Assembly: GCA_965223405.1 (NCBI GenBank)
Contig: CBDCWO010000006.1
Span: 3,658,001-3,722,000, forward strand
Source: CBDCWO01 sp965223405
GTDB taxonomy: Bacteria > Bacteroidota > Bacteroidia > Chitinophagales > Saprospiraceae
Reading direction: 5' to 3'
Length of the DNA: 64,000 nt
Notes under the pieces: generated by a model
Told to the model about the DNA's origin: nothing
Databases searched by the model: none
What the model saw: the letters and a program-made list of their open reading frames with translations, nothing else
Made by a program: the position numbers and the translations under genes
Shown: piece after piece, positions 1 through 9,271 of the stretch
Position numbering within the stretch: the stretch's first letter is position 1
Layout of the letters: each line of letters opens with the position of its first letter

Positions 1-1
1 C

Positions 2-1006
2 AATGAAATTAGGATCCAGATATCCCCAGAGGAGCAATCGCGATTGAGCGCGACTAGAGCGATCAATCCGGAAAACCTAAAAGCCTATTATCGTGGAATG
101 TACCATTTGGAAAAACCTACAAAGGAAGAAAGACAGAAAGGTATTGACTTTTTAAAACAAGCTATTGAAAATGATCCTGCCGATCCCCTGGCCTATGCTG
201 GCCTGGCCATTGGATATACCAAAGTGGGTCATGGACTGAATCCATCACTGGAAATTTGGAAAATGGGAAGAGCTGCTGCCTTAAGAGCTATTCGATTGGA
301 TTCTACTCTGGCCGAAGCTCATGCCGCTTTGGCGTTTATTAAAACCTACTTCGAAGGGGATTGGATAGGAGCCGAAAAATCTTTCAAACGCGCAAATGCT
401 TTGAACCCTAACATCGCAGAGAATCATTTCAATTATGCCTGGTATCTGGTTTTATTCGGGCGCTTGGAAGAAGCCTTAAGAGAACATAAAATGGCCAAAG
501 ATTTGGACCCTTTTACGATTATTCATACTGCTGATCTGGGAAGCCTTTATTGGTGGATGGGAAGATATGACGATGCGCTCGTAGAGCTGCGACAAGCGTT
601 AGCACTTGACTCCACATTTTCCCATGCCTGGTGGTCTTTGGGAAATGTCTATTTCGATAAGGGATGGAATGACCAAGCGGTGAAAGCTCACCAAAAAGCG
701 GTTGAGCTTGATCCCAAATGGTCTTGGGCCATTTGCAATACGTATTTTAAAGTAGGTCAAAAGCAAAAGGGGTTGGATTTATTATCAAAACTGAAGACTC
801 GTGGGGTTACCCCTAGGCTAGCATTTGGCCTTGCGACTATATTCACAACTCTGGGTGATTTGGACCAGGCATTTCATTGGTTAAATTATCATGCTCATGG
901 TAACTGGGTCAAATGGATCAGAACCTGGCCGGGATATGAACGCCTACGGGAAGATCCGCGTTATAATATCTTCTTAAAAGAAAAAAATCTACCACCCATC
1001 AGTTAG
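2..1006 (+). CDS. TPR-repeat protein, C-terminal part (5' end outside window)
   Basis: The reading frame is open from the first bases of the window and continues upstream, so only the C-terminal ~334 residues are seen. A TTG at 44 could be read as a start, but the open frame before it argues for a partial gene. Consecutive ~34-residue TPR units follow one another, with the typical A/G/Y/A/P pattern ending in DP or DS. The opening segment, with an NPENLKAYYRGMYHLEKPT-like stretch before the repeats, is the linker usually found between an N-terminal output or winged-helix domain and the TPR array in large adenylate-cyclase-like or CadC-like TPR regulators. TPRs mediate protein contacts; the effector domain, if any, lies outside. 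The family call is good and the full identity is unknown. Confidence 0.75.
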   Translation, partial: NEIRIQISPEEQSRLSATRAINPENLKAYYRGMYHLEKPTKEERQKGIDFLKQAIENDPADPLAYAGLAIGYTKVGHGLNPSLEIWKMGRAAALRAIRLDSTLAEAHAALAFIKTYFEGDWIGAEKSFKRANALNPNIAENHFNYAWYLVLFGRLEEALREHKMAKDLDPFTIIHTADLGSLYWWMGRYDDALVELRQALALDSTFSHAWWSLGNVYFDKGWNDQAVKAHQKAVELDPKWSWAICNTYFKVGQKQKGLDLLSKLKTRGVTPRLAFGLATIFTTLGDLDQAFHWLNYHAHGNWVKWIRTWPGYERLREDPRYNIFLKEKNLPPIS

Positions 1007-1172
1007 TAGAAACATCAGATATCTTTTTCCCGGTGCAACCCAACTTCAATAATGCAACATTTTCAGGAGAAAGTTTTAATGAATTGCAACATGGTTGCTA
1101 CTAGCTGCTATTGCTTTTTACAGAACTTTGAAATGCATTTATTTACCTAATCCTTAACAAATTATAATAGAG

Positions 1173-1811
1173 ATGAAAAAGTATACCTTCACCTTTCTCG
1201 TATCTTGTTTGCTAACCGGCCTTGGCTTTTACGGCTGTAGTAAGTATGATGACAATGTAGAGCCATTTATTATAAATACTGATCAAGTGGGATTAACCAA
1301 TCCAAGTTTATTCGGGGCAAATCGAGACGATCAAACCATTTCCATTCCATTAAAAGCAAAGTTTTCGACTTCTGCAGCCGATGATGCTTTTACTCAAATA
1401 TGTGGTGATGGATTTAATAGCCCCAGTGATTTTTGGGGATTAGATCATCAAATAGGAGAGGGAAATGCGACTCACCTGGGGCAATTTACATTTGATATGA
1501 ACTTTTGTTTCCATATTATATTAACCGAAGGTGGCCAACCAGATTGGGAAAATGGATTTGGAAAAGCTTTAAATGGAGCAGGGGTGATGACTGCAGCAAA
1601 TGGAGACCAATTGTATTTTTCCATGCCGGAAGGTCAAGTAGTTCCTATTGTGGATCCTAAATATGGAGCGGAGTTTTCGGACGAATTTTTCATCACGGGA
1701 GGTACCGGCAGATTCGTTGGTGCTACCGGTAAAGGGGAGGCTCTAGGAAGAGTTATTCTTAGAGGGGTAACTGATCATTATTGGACGGCAACTTTGATCC
1801 TTCCTAAATGA
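1173..1811 (+). CDS. exported lipoprotein, AOC-barrel-like
   Basis: The N-terminus MKKYTFTFLVSCLLTG followed by FYGC (Cys22) is a signal peptide with a plausible lipobox, so the 212-residue product is probably a lipoprotein. The C-terminal half carries a glycine-rich TGGTGRFVGATGKGEALG stretch (about residues 172-189). This resembles the repeat turn of allene-oxide-cyclase/dirigent-type eight-stranded barrels, and I infer such a fold without an identified enzyme activity. Two Cys in the middle (near residues 77 and 112) could form a disulphide. It lies 47 bp upstream of another small exported protein on the same strand. No function can be assigned. Confidence 0.6.
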   Translation: MKKYTFTFLVSCLLTGLGFYGCSKYDDNVEPFIINTDQVGLTNPSLFGANRDDQTISIPLKAKFSTSAADDAFTQICGDGFNSPSDFWGLDHQIGEGNATHLGQFTFDMNFCFHIILTEGGQPDWENGFGKALNGAGVMTAANGDQLYFSMPEGQVVPIVDPKYGAEFSDEFFITGGTGRFVGATGKGEALGRVILRGVTDHYWTATLILPK

Positions 1812-1858
1812 AAATTGTGAGTATCATGAATTTATTAACAATCTAAAACCTAATAACT

Positions 1859-2233
1859 ATGAAAACTTCTAAGCTATTAATTGCAAGTCTATTTATTTTT
1901 TCTTTCCTACTTACAACAAATGCCTACAGTCAAGCTAAAGTTTGGTATTTTGATCATCCCCATCAAGTTTATCAACCCTGTATTGGTGAGGCAATTCAAG
2001 GACAGATGTTTATGCATTTTATTGACAATGGCAAGTTTCGAATTACTAATTTAAGTGGTGAATATACAGGAGTAGAAACGGGAAAGAAGTACAAAGTTCT
2101 CGGCAATTGGAAGAGGGAAAAAGGCACTCCAAATTTCAATATCTCTATTAGAGTACTTGACGATAATGGTAGAGTGTATATGTTACATGCCGTTTTTAAA
2201 AATAATAAACTCACTATTGATGGATGCAAATAA
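1859..2233 (+). CDS. small secreted protein, unknown
   Basis: This 124-residue protein begins with a clear signal peptide (MKTSKLLIASLFIFSFLLTT, with likely cleavage after the Ala-Tyr-Ser-Gln segment near residue 25). The mature ~98 residues are beta-rich, with GKKYKVLGNWKRE and RVYMLHAVFKNNKLTIDGCK segments that look like a small lipocalin-like or DUF2147-like antiparallel sheet. Two Cys, one near the mature N-terminus and one at the C-terminus, may pair. It follows the AOC-like lipoprotein on the same strand and could be cotranscribed. I do not recognise the family. Confidence 0.55.
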   Translation: MKTSKLLIASLFIFSFLLTTNAYSQAKVWYFDHPHQVYQPCIGEAIQGQMFMHFIDNGKFRITNLSGEYTGVETGKKYKVLGNWKREKGTPNFNISIRVLDDNGRVYMLHAVFKNNKLTIDGCK

Positions 2234-2430
2234 CTTTTAGGCACCAATTTGAACTTTTGACTGAATTAATTATTTGCAATTCCATTTTCCAATCAATTTC
2301 AACATGTTGTTTATAAGTGCATGACCTGATATCGATCGAAAATAGAATTTGATATTATGGAACATAAACCCGTTTCTTAAAGTGCTTTCAGGAAAGTATA
2401 CATACGGAATTGGATGGATAGATACATATT

Positions 2431-2460
2431 GAAAAGAATGGCCTTTTAGCCATTCTTTTC
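2431..2460. terminator. 12-bp perfect hairpin, terminator-like
   Basis: GAAAAGAATGGC (2431-2442) and GCCATTCTTTTC (2449-2460) form a perfect 12-bp stem with a 6-nt loop. The A/T-rich flanks give a run of T on the plus strand at the stem base. It lies about 200 bp after the preceding plus-strand gene, so it may end a long 3' trailer. Confidence 0.5.
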
Positions 2461-2556
2461 TTGTTAGCGGTAAGGTTAGTATTCAGACATTTGAGGCATA
2501 AAACTTTGACTTTGGGTTAACATCCAGGGAAATTCTCACTGTACCCTAAATAAAAA

Positions 2557-2580
2557 TGGCTGGAATTTTATTTCCAGCCA
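2557..2580. terminator. 9-bp perfect hairpin
   Basis: TGGCTGGAA (2557-2565) pairs with TTCCAGCCA (2572-2580) around a T-rich 6-nt loop. An A5 run precedes the stem, so it would read as an intrinsic terminator on the minus strand. No minus-strand gene lies nearby, so it may instead be a processed or repeat-derived hairpin. Confidence 0.35.
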
Positions 2581-2902
2581 AAATTGATTGTTCGAGATTA
2601 TTTTATTGCTCTAAGAGCAATCTGTTTGACCAAATCGAAAGGTAAATTTTGGTCCTATTGTGCTCATAGTAAGTTATAGTGGTTATATTAAGATTTATTC
2701 TATGGATCAATAGTTGATCTTTACGTTTACCATGACCGATAATCGTTGGTGGTTTTTAGAAATAATTATGTTACCCCATAAGTATGTTTTTATTGAAGTT
2801 TTTAAAGCACTTCATTTTATTTAGCAGCATTTTCAGGCCCTTGTTGATCGTCGCTGCGCAAATTTTTTTGTATATTTCTAACCAAACAAAACCAATCCAA
2901 TT

Positions 2903-3445
2903 ATGAAAAAGACACTTATTGCAACAATCGTTGGTGCCTTGATTTTATTTATTTGGCAATTTTTATCCTGGGCCATGTTAAATATCCATCAATCTCAAAT
3001 GAGTTATACGCCCCAACAGGATCAGATTCTCGATGCTCTAAATACGGCCAATTTGGAGGAAGGAACTTATTTCTTGCCGAATGTGCCTCCCGGTACCTCT
3101 TCCGAAGATGCGGCCGCGCAAATGGAGGGTAGGGAAGGTAATCCATGGGCAATTGTGAGCTATCGCCAAGATCTAAAAATGGCAATGGGCATGAATATGT
3201 TCAGAGCATTTATCGGGAACTTTGTGGCCATTTGGATATTATGTTGGTTTTTAATGAAAATACCAGGATTGGATTTAAAAACCTCTCTTTATGTATGCAT
3301 TGGTGTAGGATTAATTGGTTATCTCACGATCAATTATCTAAATAGCATTTGGTTTGAGAATAATTCTATACCTGACCTGATTGATGCCGTGGTGAGTTGG
3401 GGACTGGTAGGTCTTTGGTTGGGTTGGTGGTTACCTCGACCTTAA
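2903..3445 (+). CDS. integral membrane protein, unknown
   Basis: The 180-residue product starts MKKTLIATIVGALILFIWQF, a first membrane helix that is probably uncleaved. A ~75-residue hydrophilic segment rich in Gln/Pro/Glu follows. Three further hydrophobic helices lie at about residues 100-121, 127-146 and 160-178, and the protein ends with WWLPRP. This topology of one anchor, an extracytoplasmic loop and three C-terminal helices occurs in uncharacterised small Bacteroidota membrane proteins. No catalytic motif is evident. A perfect hairpin 18 bp downstream probably ends its transcript, so it is likely monocistronic. Confidence 0.6.
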   Translation: MKKTLIATIVGALILFIWQFLSWAMLNIHQSQMSYTPQQDQILDALNTANLEEGTYFLPNVPPGTSSEDAAAQMEGREGNPWAIVSYRQDLKMAMGMNMFRAFIGNFVAIWILCWFLMKIPGLDLKTSLYVCIGVGLIGYLTINYLNSIWFENNSIPDLIDAVVSWGLVGLWLGWWLPRP

Positions 3446-3462
3446 CTCAATCTACCTAGTAT

Positions 3463-3496
3463 AAATGGATAGGTGAATTAAATTGCCTATCCATTT
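3463..3496 (+). terminator. hairpin downstream of membrane protein gene
   Basis: AAATGGATAGG (3463-3473) and CCTATCCATTT (3486-3496) form a perfect 11-bp stem with a 12-nt loop, starting 18 bp after the stop codon of the preceding gene. The 3' arm ends in TTT. Confidence 0.6.
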
Positions 3497-3663
3497 AATA
3501 GTTGAAATTCAGCTATAGTCCTGGTTTAGGAACTTCTCGCTAACAGGTTCTTTCGAGCACCTATTTTGTAATCATTGTTAAATATTTGTAACTTCAATTG
3601 TCGTTTTTTTCTGCAACCCGTAACAGAAACCGTTTTAATAACCACAAATAACTATACTGCAAA

Positions 3664-4827
3664 TTGACAATATTGGGATATCCAAATCAAATTTTGAACG
3701 TTTATTGCGTTAAGCACCTCTTGCTATTAGGCTTTCTATGGTTATGGTCCCAGGAAGCTGTAGCTCAACAACCAGCTGGGGTAGTGGAGGTTTCCGGCAG
3801 AGTGTTAAACAAGAGTACCGCTGGGAATACCAGTTTAGATAATATTAACCTTTTTGTGGTAGACTACGGAACTATTCCATTACAAGAAGGTGGATATTTT
3901 CAGTTTAAAGCACCTAAAGGTCTAGATCTTAAAATTGAAGTCATACCGACCAGCTTTCGCATCTTACGCCCGTTGGATGGCGTGCTTGATGGGCAGATTA
4001 ACGATTTTAGGATCGAGATTTATGTGATGACCGGAAGCCAGGATTCGGTGTTTAAACAGCAAGTCGCTGCGCTGGATAAGCAAGTGAAGCAATTGGAAGC
4101 GGATAATTTATTGACCAGAAATCAAATTCAAAAACTCGATAAAACCTTATTGGATACGATCCTCTTTTTCCAACGACAGCGGGTAAGGGCCAATCGTAAA
4201 ATTCAAAAATTACAGTCAGAACTCAATAATCAAATTGCTCAAAATGCAGCTTTGTCAGACTCATTGACTAACTACCGGGCACAACTTCGCTATTTGCAGG
4301 ATAGCATTGGGCAATTGGTAATTCAACTGGCAGATGCTTTGGAGGAAAAATATTTGAGGCAGAAAAGCCATTATGATGATTTATCAAGTCTTATATTAAA
4401 TTATCTAACTGCCTTGAAAGATGTCAGGGATTGGTTGCCTAAAATGTCCTTTTATTTTAGCAACCGTCAAGCTCAACAACATATAGTGAATGCGCTAAAC
4501 CAATACGGAGATTCCAGGAATAAACTTTTTGAAAACCATCAAAATCATTTATTGGGAATCCAAAGATATTGGGAAAATCCGCAAGCCTTTAATAACAGCA
4601 AGAGGGTACTGGACTTCATTTTCGAAGACATACACGACCAACATATGATCGCTGGATTTAATGTGGACATTATGCCACATTTGCAAAAATTTGCGGATTC
4701 TGGCACCAGAAAATCTGGTCCGGTAAAAAAAGCTTCGAACCGTTTAAAATCCAATTTGGACCCTTTAATTCAGCAATTGGAATCAGAGGTGGACACATTG
4801 TTCGAACTATTGTCAAAAGAAATATAA
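3664..4827 (+). CDS. exported coiled-coil protein
   Basis: There is no ATG near the 5' end; TTG codons at 3664 and 3694 are the only plausible starts and either leaves a hydrophobic export segment (LLLLGFLWLW) ending near AVAQQ. Residues ~40-122 (VSGRVLNKS...) resemble a carboxypeptidase-regulatory-like beta-sandwich, as used in many Bacteroidota envelope proteins. Residues ~127-232 form a long heptad coiled coil (DKQVKQLEADNLLTRNQIQKL and similar). The rest is helical. The next gene begins 5 bp after the stop, so the two are an operon. A structural or scaffolding role in the envelope is inferred only from architecture. Confidence 0.6.
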   Translation: MTILGYPNQILNVYCVKHLLLLGFLWLWSQEAVAQQPAGVVEVSGRVLNKSTAGNTSLDNINLFVVDYGTIPLQEGGYFQFKAPKGLDLKIEVIPTSFRILRPLDGVLDGQINDFRIEIYVMTGSQDSVFKQQVAALDKQVKQLEADNLLTRNQIQKLDKTLLDTILFFQRQRVRANRKIQKLQSELNNQIAQNAALSDSLTNYRAQLRYLQDSIGQLVIQLADALEEKYLRQKSHYDDLSSLILNYLTALKDVRDWLPKMSFYFSNRQAQQHIVNALNQYGDSRNKLFENHQNHLLGIQRYWENPQAFNNSKRVLDFIFEDIHDQHMIAGFNVDIMPHLQKFADSGTRKSGPVKKASNRLKSNLDPLIQQLESEVDTLFELLSKEI

Positions 4828-4832
4828 CCTTT

Positions 4833-5702
4833 ATGAAAAACCTGTTCAACTTAGGACTAATTTTAATGGGATGTAGTGTGATGTGGATCCAATGCAATCC
4901 ATCGTGTGACTCTCCTTTTACTTTGCAAGTTCATTCCAGTGCCAATGCGATAGGAAGCGAAGTATTATTGAGAACCTCCAATCCTGGTTTTTTGGATCAA
5001 TTGGAGGGCCGGAGTGTATTTGTAGACAACAAGGTGGTGGATGATGAGGATTTGCGCTTTGTTCCGGATTTCGGATTGATTGTTAAAATGCCGGAGGAAC
5101 TTTCAGGCAATGCCAGCATATCTATCGAGGATAACGATTGTGGAAGTTTGGCGGTTAGGGTAAATATGATGCAGGAATCGTTTTTTGCAAATAATCCGGA
5201 ATTTATCGTACCCTCTCCCCCCAGGATTGTTATTCCTTCACTGCCTCAGATCTTCCCGGCCGATATTACCAATGCCTGGGTTAGTCCCCAAGATCCTGAT
5301 TATTGTCTTTGGTTTGGTCCATACAAATTGTATCATTTTGAAAAAGATGGAAAGATATTATTTACCGATACAACCAATATCGTAGCAGCAGGAAGTTTTG
5401 AACTAAGTGCCTGTGGAAATACAGATGCCTACTATCACAACAATCCTTTTTTTGGAATTGTAGATACTTTAAATAATTATATTGAAGTCACCGTGGACCG
5501 GTCTACTAAAAAATCTGTAAGTGGACTAGCCAAAGAAACTTTTGTTGGTCAATTTATCGATGTAGATGCTACCAATTATAGCCAAGGTCCTACCGACCCC
5601 TGCGAGCATAATGGCGACACCGAAAAGAAAGTTCATATGATGTGGTTGGTCTCCAAAGAAACTGGGAGACAACTGATCTTGTATAAACTTATCAATCCTT
5701 AG
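4833..5702 (+). CDS. putative lipoprotein partner of coiled-coil protein
   Basis: The 289-residue product has an N-terminal hydrophobic segment with two candidate lipobox cysteines (LMGC, Cys14; WIQC, Cys21). Mature residues ~25-110 look like a single Ig/IPT-like sheet, with the pattern ANAIGSEVLLRTSNPGFL followed by SGNASISIEDNDCG. A Pro-rich linker (VPSPPRIVIPSLPQ) precedes a second domain with aromatic and His residues. Start and frame are secure because the gene sits 5 bp behind the coiled-coil gene. I do not recognise the family; cell-surface display is plausible for a Bacteroidota lipoprotein. Confidence 0.55.
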   Translation: MKNLFNLGLILMGCSVMWIQCNPSCDSPFTLQVHSSANAIGSEVLLRTSNPGFLDQLEGRSVFVDNKVVDDEDLRFVPDFGLIVKMPEELSGNASISIEDNDCGSLAVRVNMMQESFFANNPEFIVPSPPRIVIPSLPQIFPADITNAWVSPQDPDYCLWFGPYKLYHFEKDGKILFTDTTNIVAAGSFELSACGNTDAYYHNNPFFGIVDTLNNYIEVTVDRSTKKSVSGLAKETFVGQFIDVDATNYSQGPTDPCEHNGDTEKKVHMMWLVSKETGRQLILYKLINP

Positions 5703-5773
5703 TTTAGCACCAAACACCTTAATTAGGGTTTGCCGATTTTATATTATAAAACAACTATATAAAGATATTTAGT

Positions 5774-5805
5774 GGTGTTAAGGTGTTATGGTATTATGGT
5801 GTTGG
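5774..5805. repeat. short 8-bp tandem repeat
   Basis: Four consecutive octamers of the type GGTGTTAA / GGTGTTAT / GGTATTAT / GGTGTTGG lie between two convergent genes. No function is evident. Confidence 0.5.
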
Positions 5806-5887
5806 GGTAGGTTCCTCCAATGTTTTAAGAATAAAAGTTTTACCACTTTTTGGTTCCGGTTTGTCCAGGTAAAGTAAGTATAAGTCA

Positions 5888-6850
5888 TTATCGATCTAAG
5901 GTTAATCTAAAACCAACAGAAATCGAAGTAAAGCTGGCAGGAATAATATCGGAGAATAAACTTCCATTGTCGAGTAATAGAGGATATTGCCAGATGGCAT
6001 AGAGCTGGAAATTATTCTGAACCGCGTATTGACCACCAAGTCCCGCAAATACGGTATGGGAATAGGTAGACAAACCTCCTTTTTTCTGGTTTTGAACAAC
6101 AAACCCATAGCTCAAACCCGGATAGATATAGACCAACCCATTCCAGAGATCACGAATTAAATAGAATGCCGCACCGGCTGCATGGTTAGTCCTTTGAGGT
6201 GAAAATTGGCTCGACCAGTTGGCTTGTACAAAATAATAGGTTTTTTCGTTCAGGCCCTCATAATAAGTGGTTAACAAATCGAATTGATTCAAGTCAGCAT
6301 TCAATAGTCTTTTTTCTAATTTATCCTGGTTTCCAATCGGAAATGAATAGAGACCCTGGACAATCCAATTAGGTTTTGAACTCAAAGGCATAGCCCGAAA
6401 CCGAACTCCTAGACCCGCCAATCCCCGATAGCTGGTTCCAGTCTCGGTTTTGTTCCCAAATACTCTAAAAGGAGAACTTCTGGCGTAATCGTCATTTCGA
6501 AACCAGTTGAATTTCGTTTCCAATCCCAAATCCCACCTTTGATCTTTTGAAAAGCCGTATTGAATTCTCAGCGTTTCACTGAAGGAAGTAATGCGCCGGT
6601 TATCCGCGGTTCTGCGAAAATTTTCCGCATTAAACTCGTATAATCGAAACCAAAAACTATTAAATACATTGTTGAACTGGATTTCTAAGTCATTCGGAGC
6701 CAGAATGGTAGTAGCGATTCCAGCCACAGTAATGGATTGAAAAGTAGAATCCAGCTTGAATGAGGTAAATTGTGCGCTGAGCTGTACAGTGCAAGAAATC
6801 AATAAACTGATTATTAAAGCTCGCATTAAGTAAATAAGTTTCATTGTCAT
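5888..6850 (-). CDS. outer-membrane beta-barrel protein
   Basis: This is a 320-residue exported protein; the signal peptide runs to about SAQF (residue 27), and ATG codons at 6850 and 6844 are both possible starts. The mature part alternates hydrophobic and polar residues in strand-length stretches with aromatic girdles (FWFRLYEF, WDLGLETKFNWF, GLAGLGVRFRAMPL) and ends with ...SVGFRLTLDR, typical of a 10-14-strand outer-membrane barrel. The frequent glycines resemble transporter- or porin-like Bacteroidota barrels, but no substrate can be read. It starts 12 bp after the stop of the upstream TIR-domain gene, so the two are cotranscribed and may act across the same envelope. Confidence 0.65.
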   Translation of the reverse strand: MTMKLIYLMRALIISLLISCTVQLSAQFTSFKLDSTFQSITVAGIATTILAPNDLEIQFNNVFNSFWFRLYEFNAENFRRTADNRRITSFSETLRIQYGFSKDQRWDLGLETKFNWFRNDDYARSSPFRVFGNKTETGTSYRGLAGLGVRFRAMPLSSKPNWIVQGLYSFPIGNQDKLEKRLLNADLNQFDLLTTYYEGLNEKTYYFVQANWSSQFSPQRTNHAAGAAFYLIRDLWNGLVYIYPGLSYGFVVQNQKKGGLSTYSHTVFAGLGGQYAVQNNFQLYAIWQYPLLLDNGSLFSDIIPASFTSISVGFRLTLDR

Positions 6851-6862
6851 GGTTTTTTGGTA

Positions 6863-7909
6863 TTATCGCTTACCGTTCCAGGTAAAGTGAACATCTTTTG
6901 ATTGTAAAGTGTAGAAACCGGTAAATTCGTCACCGCTTAAGTGCCATTCAAAATCACCAAATTGATTGAGGAGATCTTCAGATTTCCATTTGCCCGACAA
7001 CTTGGTTCCGGTTTCATCAAGTGATATATCGTAGAGTGTATTGGTAGAGGTAGATCTGTCGGGATATTTATTTTTTACCACACCCGAAAGCTTATTGTCC
7101 TTATAAGTAAGCGTAATGGTTCCTTTGATCGGCTGGGCTCCGGATGACTTCACCTCTTGCTTCCAATTACCAATCCAGGGTTCCCATCCTATGGAAGTTG
7201 CATTTTTAATGGTAGGATTAAAGAAAAATCCAAAATAAATTACCAAAAACAAAGAAAGGAAAAAAGCAACTCCCCCAAACATTCGCCAAGGCATCATTTT
7301 TACCGCTCTCTCTCTCCATTCCAACGGAGTGACATCGGACTCCACCTCACTGGTCAGCGCTTCTTTTATTTGTTCGGTAAGACTATGGAACTTTTCTTCA
7401 GTGTGCAACTTGATATTGAGTGTGTTGATATCACGCAATATGTAAGTCAGTTTGGAAATTGATCTGCGAATGTCACTATAAAGATTGAGATCGTCAGTAA
7501 TTCCCTCGATGTAGGACAAACTTTTCAATTCCCTCATCTTGGCTTCTAGTTCAGCATGCTGACCCTCCCAGTATTTTACCAATTCAATTCTTTGTGTAGA
7601 CTTTGCAATGTCTACTTCATCCAAAACGACCGGGAAAATGCGATGTAAAAATTGACTGTTTTCATAAATATTCAGCAATTCGAACATGCAATATTCCGAA
7701 TGTAAATATTTATTACTCAGGATAATCACAACCGCTTTGGCTTTACCCAGCTCTTTCATGAATTCACTGATCTTTCCGCGATACTTAAGATCTTTGTGAT
7801 CATAAACCACACGAATCTTTTCAGCTTCCAGCCGTTTGACGATTTTCATCATCACATCATCACTCTCTCCTCCCCATGCATGTGAAATGTATACTTCCGG
7901 TTGTTTCAT
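6863..7909 (-). CDS. TIR-domain membrane protein with C-terminal beta-barrel-like domain
   Basis: Residues 1-100 form a TIR (TIR_2-type) domain: VYISHAWGGE is strand A with box 1, RVVYDHKDLKYRGKI holds the BB-loop region, and KAVVIILSNKYLHSEYCMFEL contains Glu77 at the position of the catalytic glutamate of NAD-cleaving TIRs. A helical, charged linker (110-200) leads to one membrane helix (about 211-230). The last ~110 residues (GWEPWIGNWKQEV... GTITLTYKDNKLSGVVKN... GEFTGFYTL-like) look like a small lipocalin-type ligand-binding sheet on the other side of the membrane. The domains suggest sensing outside and TIR output inside. That is inference; NADase activity is not shown. It heads an operon with the beta-barrel gene. 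Confidence 0.72.
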   Translation of the reverse strand: MKQPEVYISHAWGGESDDVMMKIVKRLEAEKIRVVYDHKDLKYRGKISEFMKELGKAKAVVIILSNKYLHSEYCMFELLNIYENSQFLHRIFPVVLDEVDIAKSTQRIELVKYWEGQHAELEAKMRELKSLSYIEGITDDLNLYSDIRRSISKLTYILRDINTLNIKLHTEEKFHSLTEQIKEALTSEVESDVTPLEWRERAVKMMPWRMFGGVAFFLSLFLVIYFGFFFNPTIKNATSIGWEPWIGNWKQEVKSSGAQPIKGTITLTYKDNKLSGVVKNKYPDRSTSTNTLYDISLDETGTKLSGKWKSEDLLNQFGDFEWHLSGDEFTGFYTLQSKDVHFTWNGKR

Positions 7910-8086
7910 CCTGTGGTTTTTAAGGCCAAATAGAAAATTACAAAAAAATAGGGAATTAAGAATCCCTAATGGATAATTGATAATAAAGTGTGGACCAACA
8001 TGAAGTGTAATGTTATTTTATGAATTTGTAAAATCTATCAGCGCATTCTTATTGTTGGTTTGGGCATTTTTTATAACTTTCACGTT

Positions 8087-9271
8087 ATGATAAATTTAGA
8101 TTGTAAAATCACCGGAAAGACCATTTCAAAATATTTGGCTTTAGGTCTGATAGTAATAATTGGTATCAGTTGTAACTCTACAGATACTGATCAGGTAGAG
8201 CAGAAAGAAGAATACCGGGTAGTTGGCTATGTGGCCGGTTATCGAGATTTTGATTTCTCCACCATTCAAGCGGACAAATTGACTCATATCAACTTCGCAT
8301 TTGTAAATATTATAAACGGCGAAGTTCAATTTGATACTTCCAGCATTGACGATACGCAACTCGATGCTGCTGACATTGTCAAATTGCGTGAGTTGAAAAC
8401 GATCAATCCGGACTTAAAAATATTGGTAAGTGTCGGTGGTTGGTTGTGGTCCGGAAACTTTTCCGATGCTGCGTTGACTCCTGCTTCTCGAAGTAAATTG
8501 GCGCAGAGTTCTGCTCGTTTTGTGAAGGAAAACCAACTGGATGGAATAGACTTCGATTGGGAATATCCCAACCAGATTGGAGCTGGAAATATCCATCGAC
8601 CGGTCGACAAGCAAAATTTGACGCTGATGTTAGCTGCAATCAGGAAATCCCTTGATAGCCTGGCACAAAGTGAAAATCATGATCCTTACCTTTTAACTAT
8701 TGCGACCGGTGCGGACTCGGCATTTATCCGCAATACCGAACTGGGTGAAGCGCAAAAATATCTTGATTTTCTGAATATTATGACGTATGATTTCCACAAT
8801 GGCCTTCACCATCAAACCGGGCATCATGCCAATTTGTACCCTAGTAGCCATGATCATCCGGGAGGAAGTAATGTACTTCAGTCGGTAGATCTGCACCTGG
8901 ATGCTGGTGTGCCTCTTGAAAAAATAAATGTCGGATTGGCATTTTATGGGCGAAAATGGGATAAAGTGAACCCGGAGAACAATGGATTATACCAGCAGGC
9001 GGAAACTGTGGGCATGATCGAGTACTATCGGACAATTGCTGAAAATTGGCTGGAGAAAGAGGGTTTTGTAAGGTATTGGGATGAATCCGCCAAAGCTCCC
9101 TGGCTGTGGAATCCTCAGACCAGAACATTTATTTCTTACGAAGATGAAACCTCTCTGAAGCTTAAAATTGATTATGTGAAAGAAAAAGGCCTGTCGGGTG
9201 TCATGTTTTGGGAATATAGTGATGATTATGATTCGCGGCTGTTGCGTGCACTACACCAGGCATGGAACTAG
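8087..9271 (+). CDS. GH18 chitinase-like lipoprotein
   Basis: A glycoside hydrolase family 18 domain covers most of the protein. The substrate-site motif ILVSVGGW and the catalytic DGIDFDWEYP (DxxDxDxE) are both present, with Glu159 as proton donor when counted from the ATG at 8087. A TTG at 8060 would add nine residues but has a poorer leader, so I prefer 8087. The signal sequence ends in IIGISC (Cys29), which predicts a lipoprotein. Conserved GH18 strands follow (NIMTYDFHNG, GLAFYGRKW, GVMFWEYSDD). The enzyme should hydrolyse beta-1,4-linked N-acetylglucosamine polymers at the cell surface. It stands alone, with no chitin-binding module or PUL nearby. Confidence 0.93.
   Translation: MINLDCKITGKTISKYLALGLIVIIGISCNSTDTDQVEQKEEYRVVGYVAGYRDFDFSTIQADKLTHINFAFVNIINGEVQFDTSSIDDTQLDAADIVKLRELKTINPDLKILVSVGGWLWSGNFSDAALTPASRSKLAQSSARFVKENQLDGIDFDWEYPNQIGAGNIHRPVDKQNLTLMLAAIRKSLDSLAQSENHDPYLLTIATGADSAFIRNTELGEAQKYLDFLNIMTYDFHNGLHHQTGHHANLYPSSHDHPGGSNVLQSVDLHLDAGVPLEKINVGLAFYGRKWDKVNPENNGLYQQAETVGMIEYYRTIAENWLEKEGFVRYWDESAKAPWLWNPQTRTFISYEDETSLKLKIDYVKEKGLSGVMFWEYSDDYDSRLLRALHQAWN

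Larger units (their letters stand above)
2234..2902. other. 669-bp intergenic region
   Basis: No coding frame with a credible start or family resemblance is seen. The stretch is AT-rich and contains two perfect inverted repeats, listed separately, of which the second is about 320 bp upstream of the next gene. Confidence 0.5.

Noticed and set aside
6863..7909. Thoeris-type anti-phage system
   Set aside because: The TIR gene has no adjacent ThsA-like or SIR2/SLOG partner; its only operon partner is an outer-membrane barrel.
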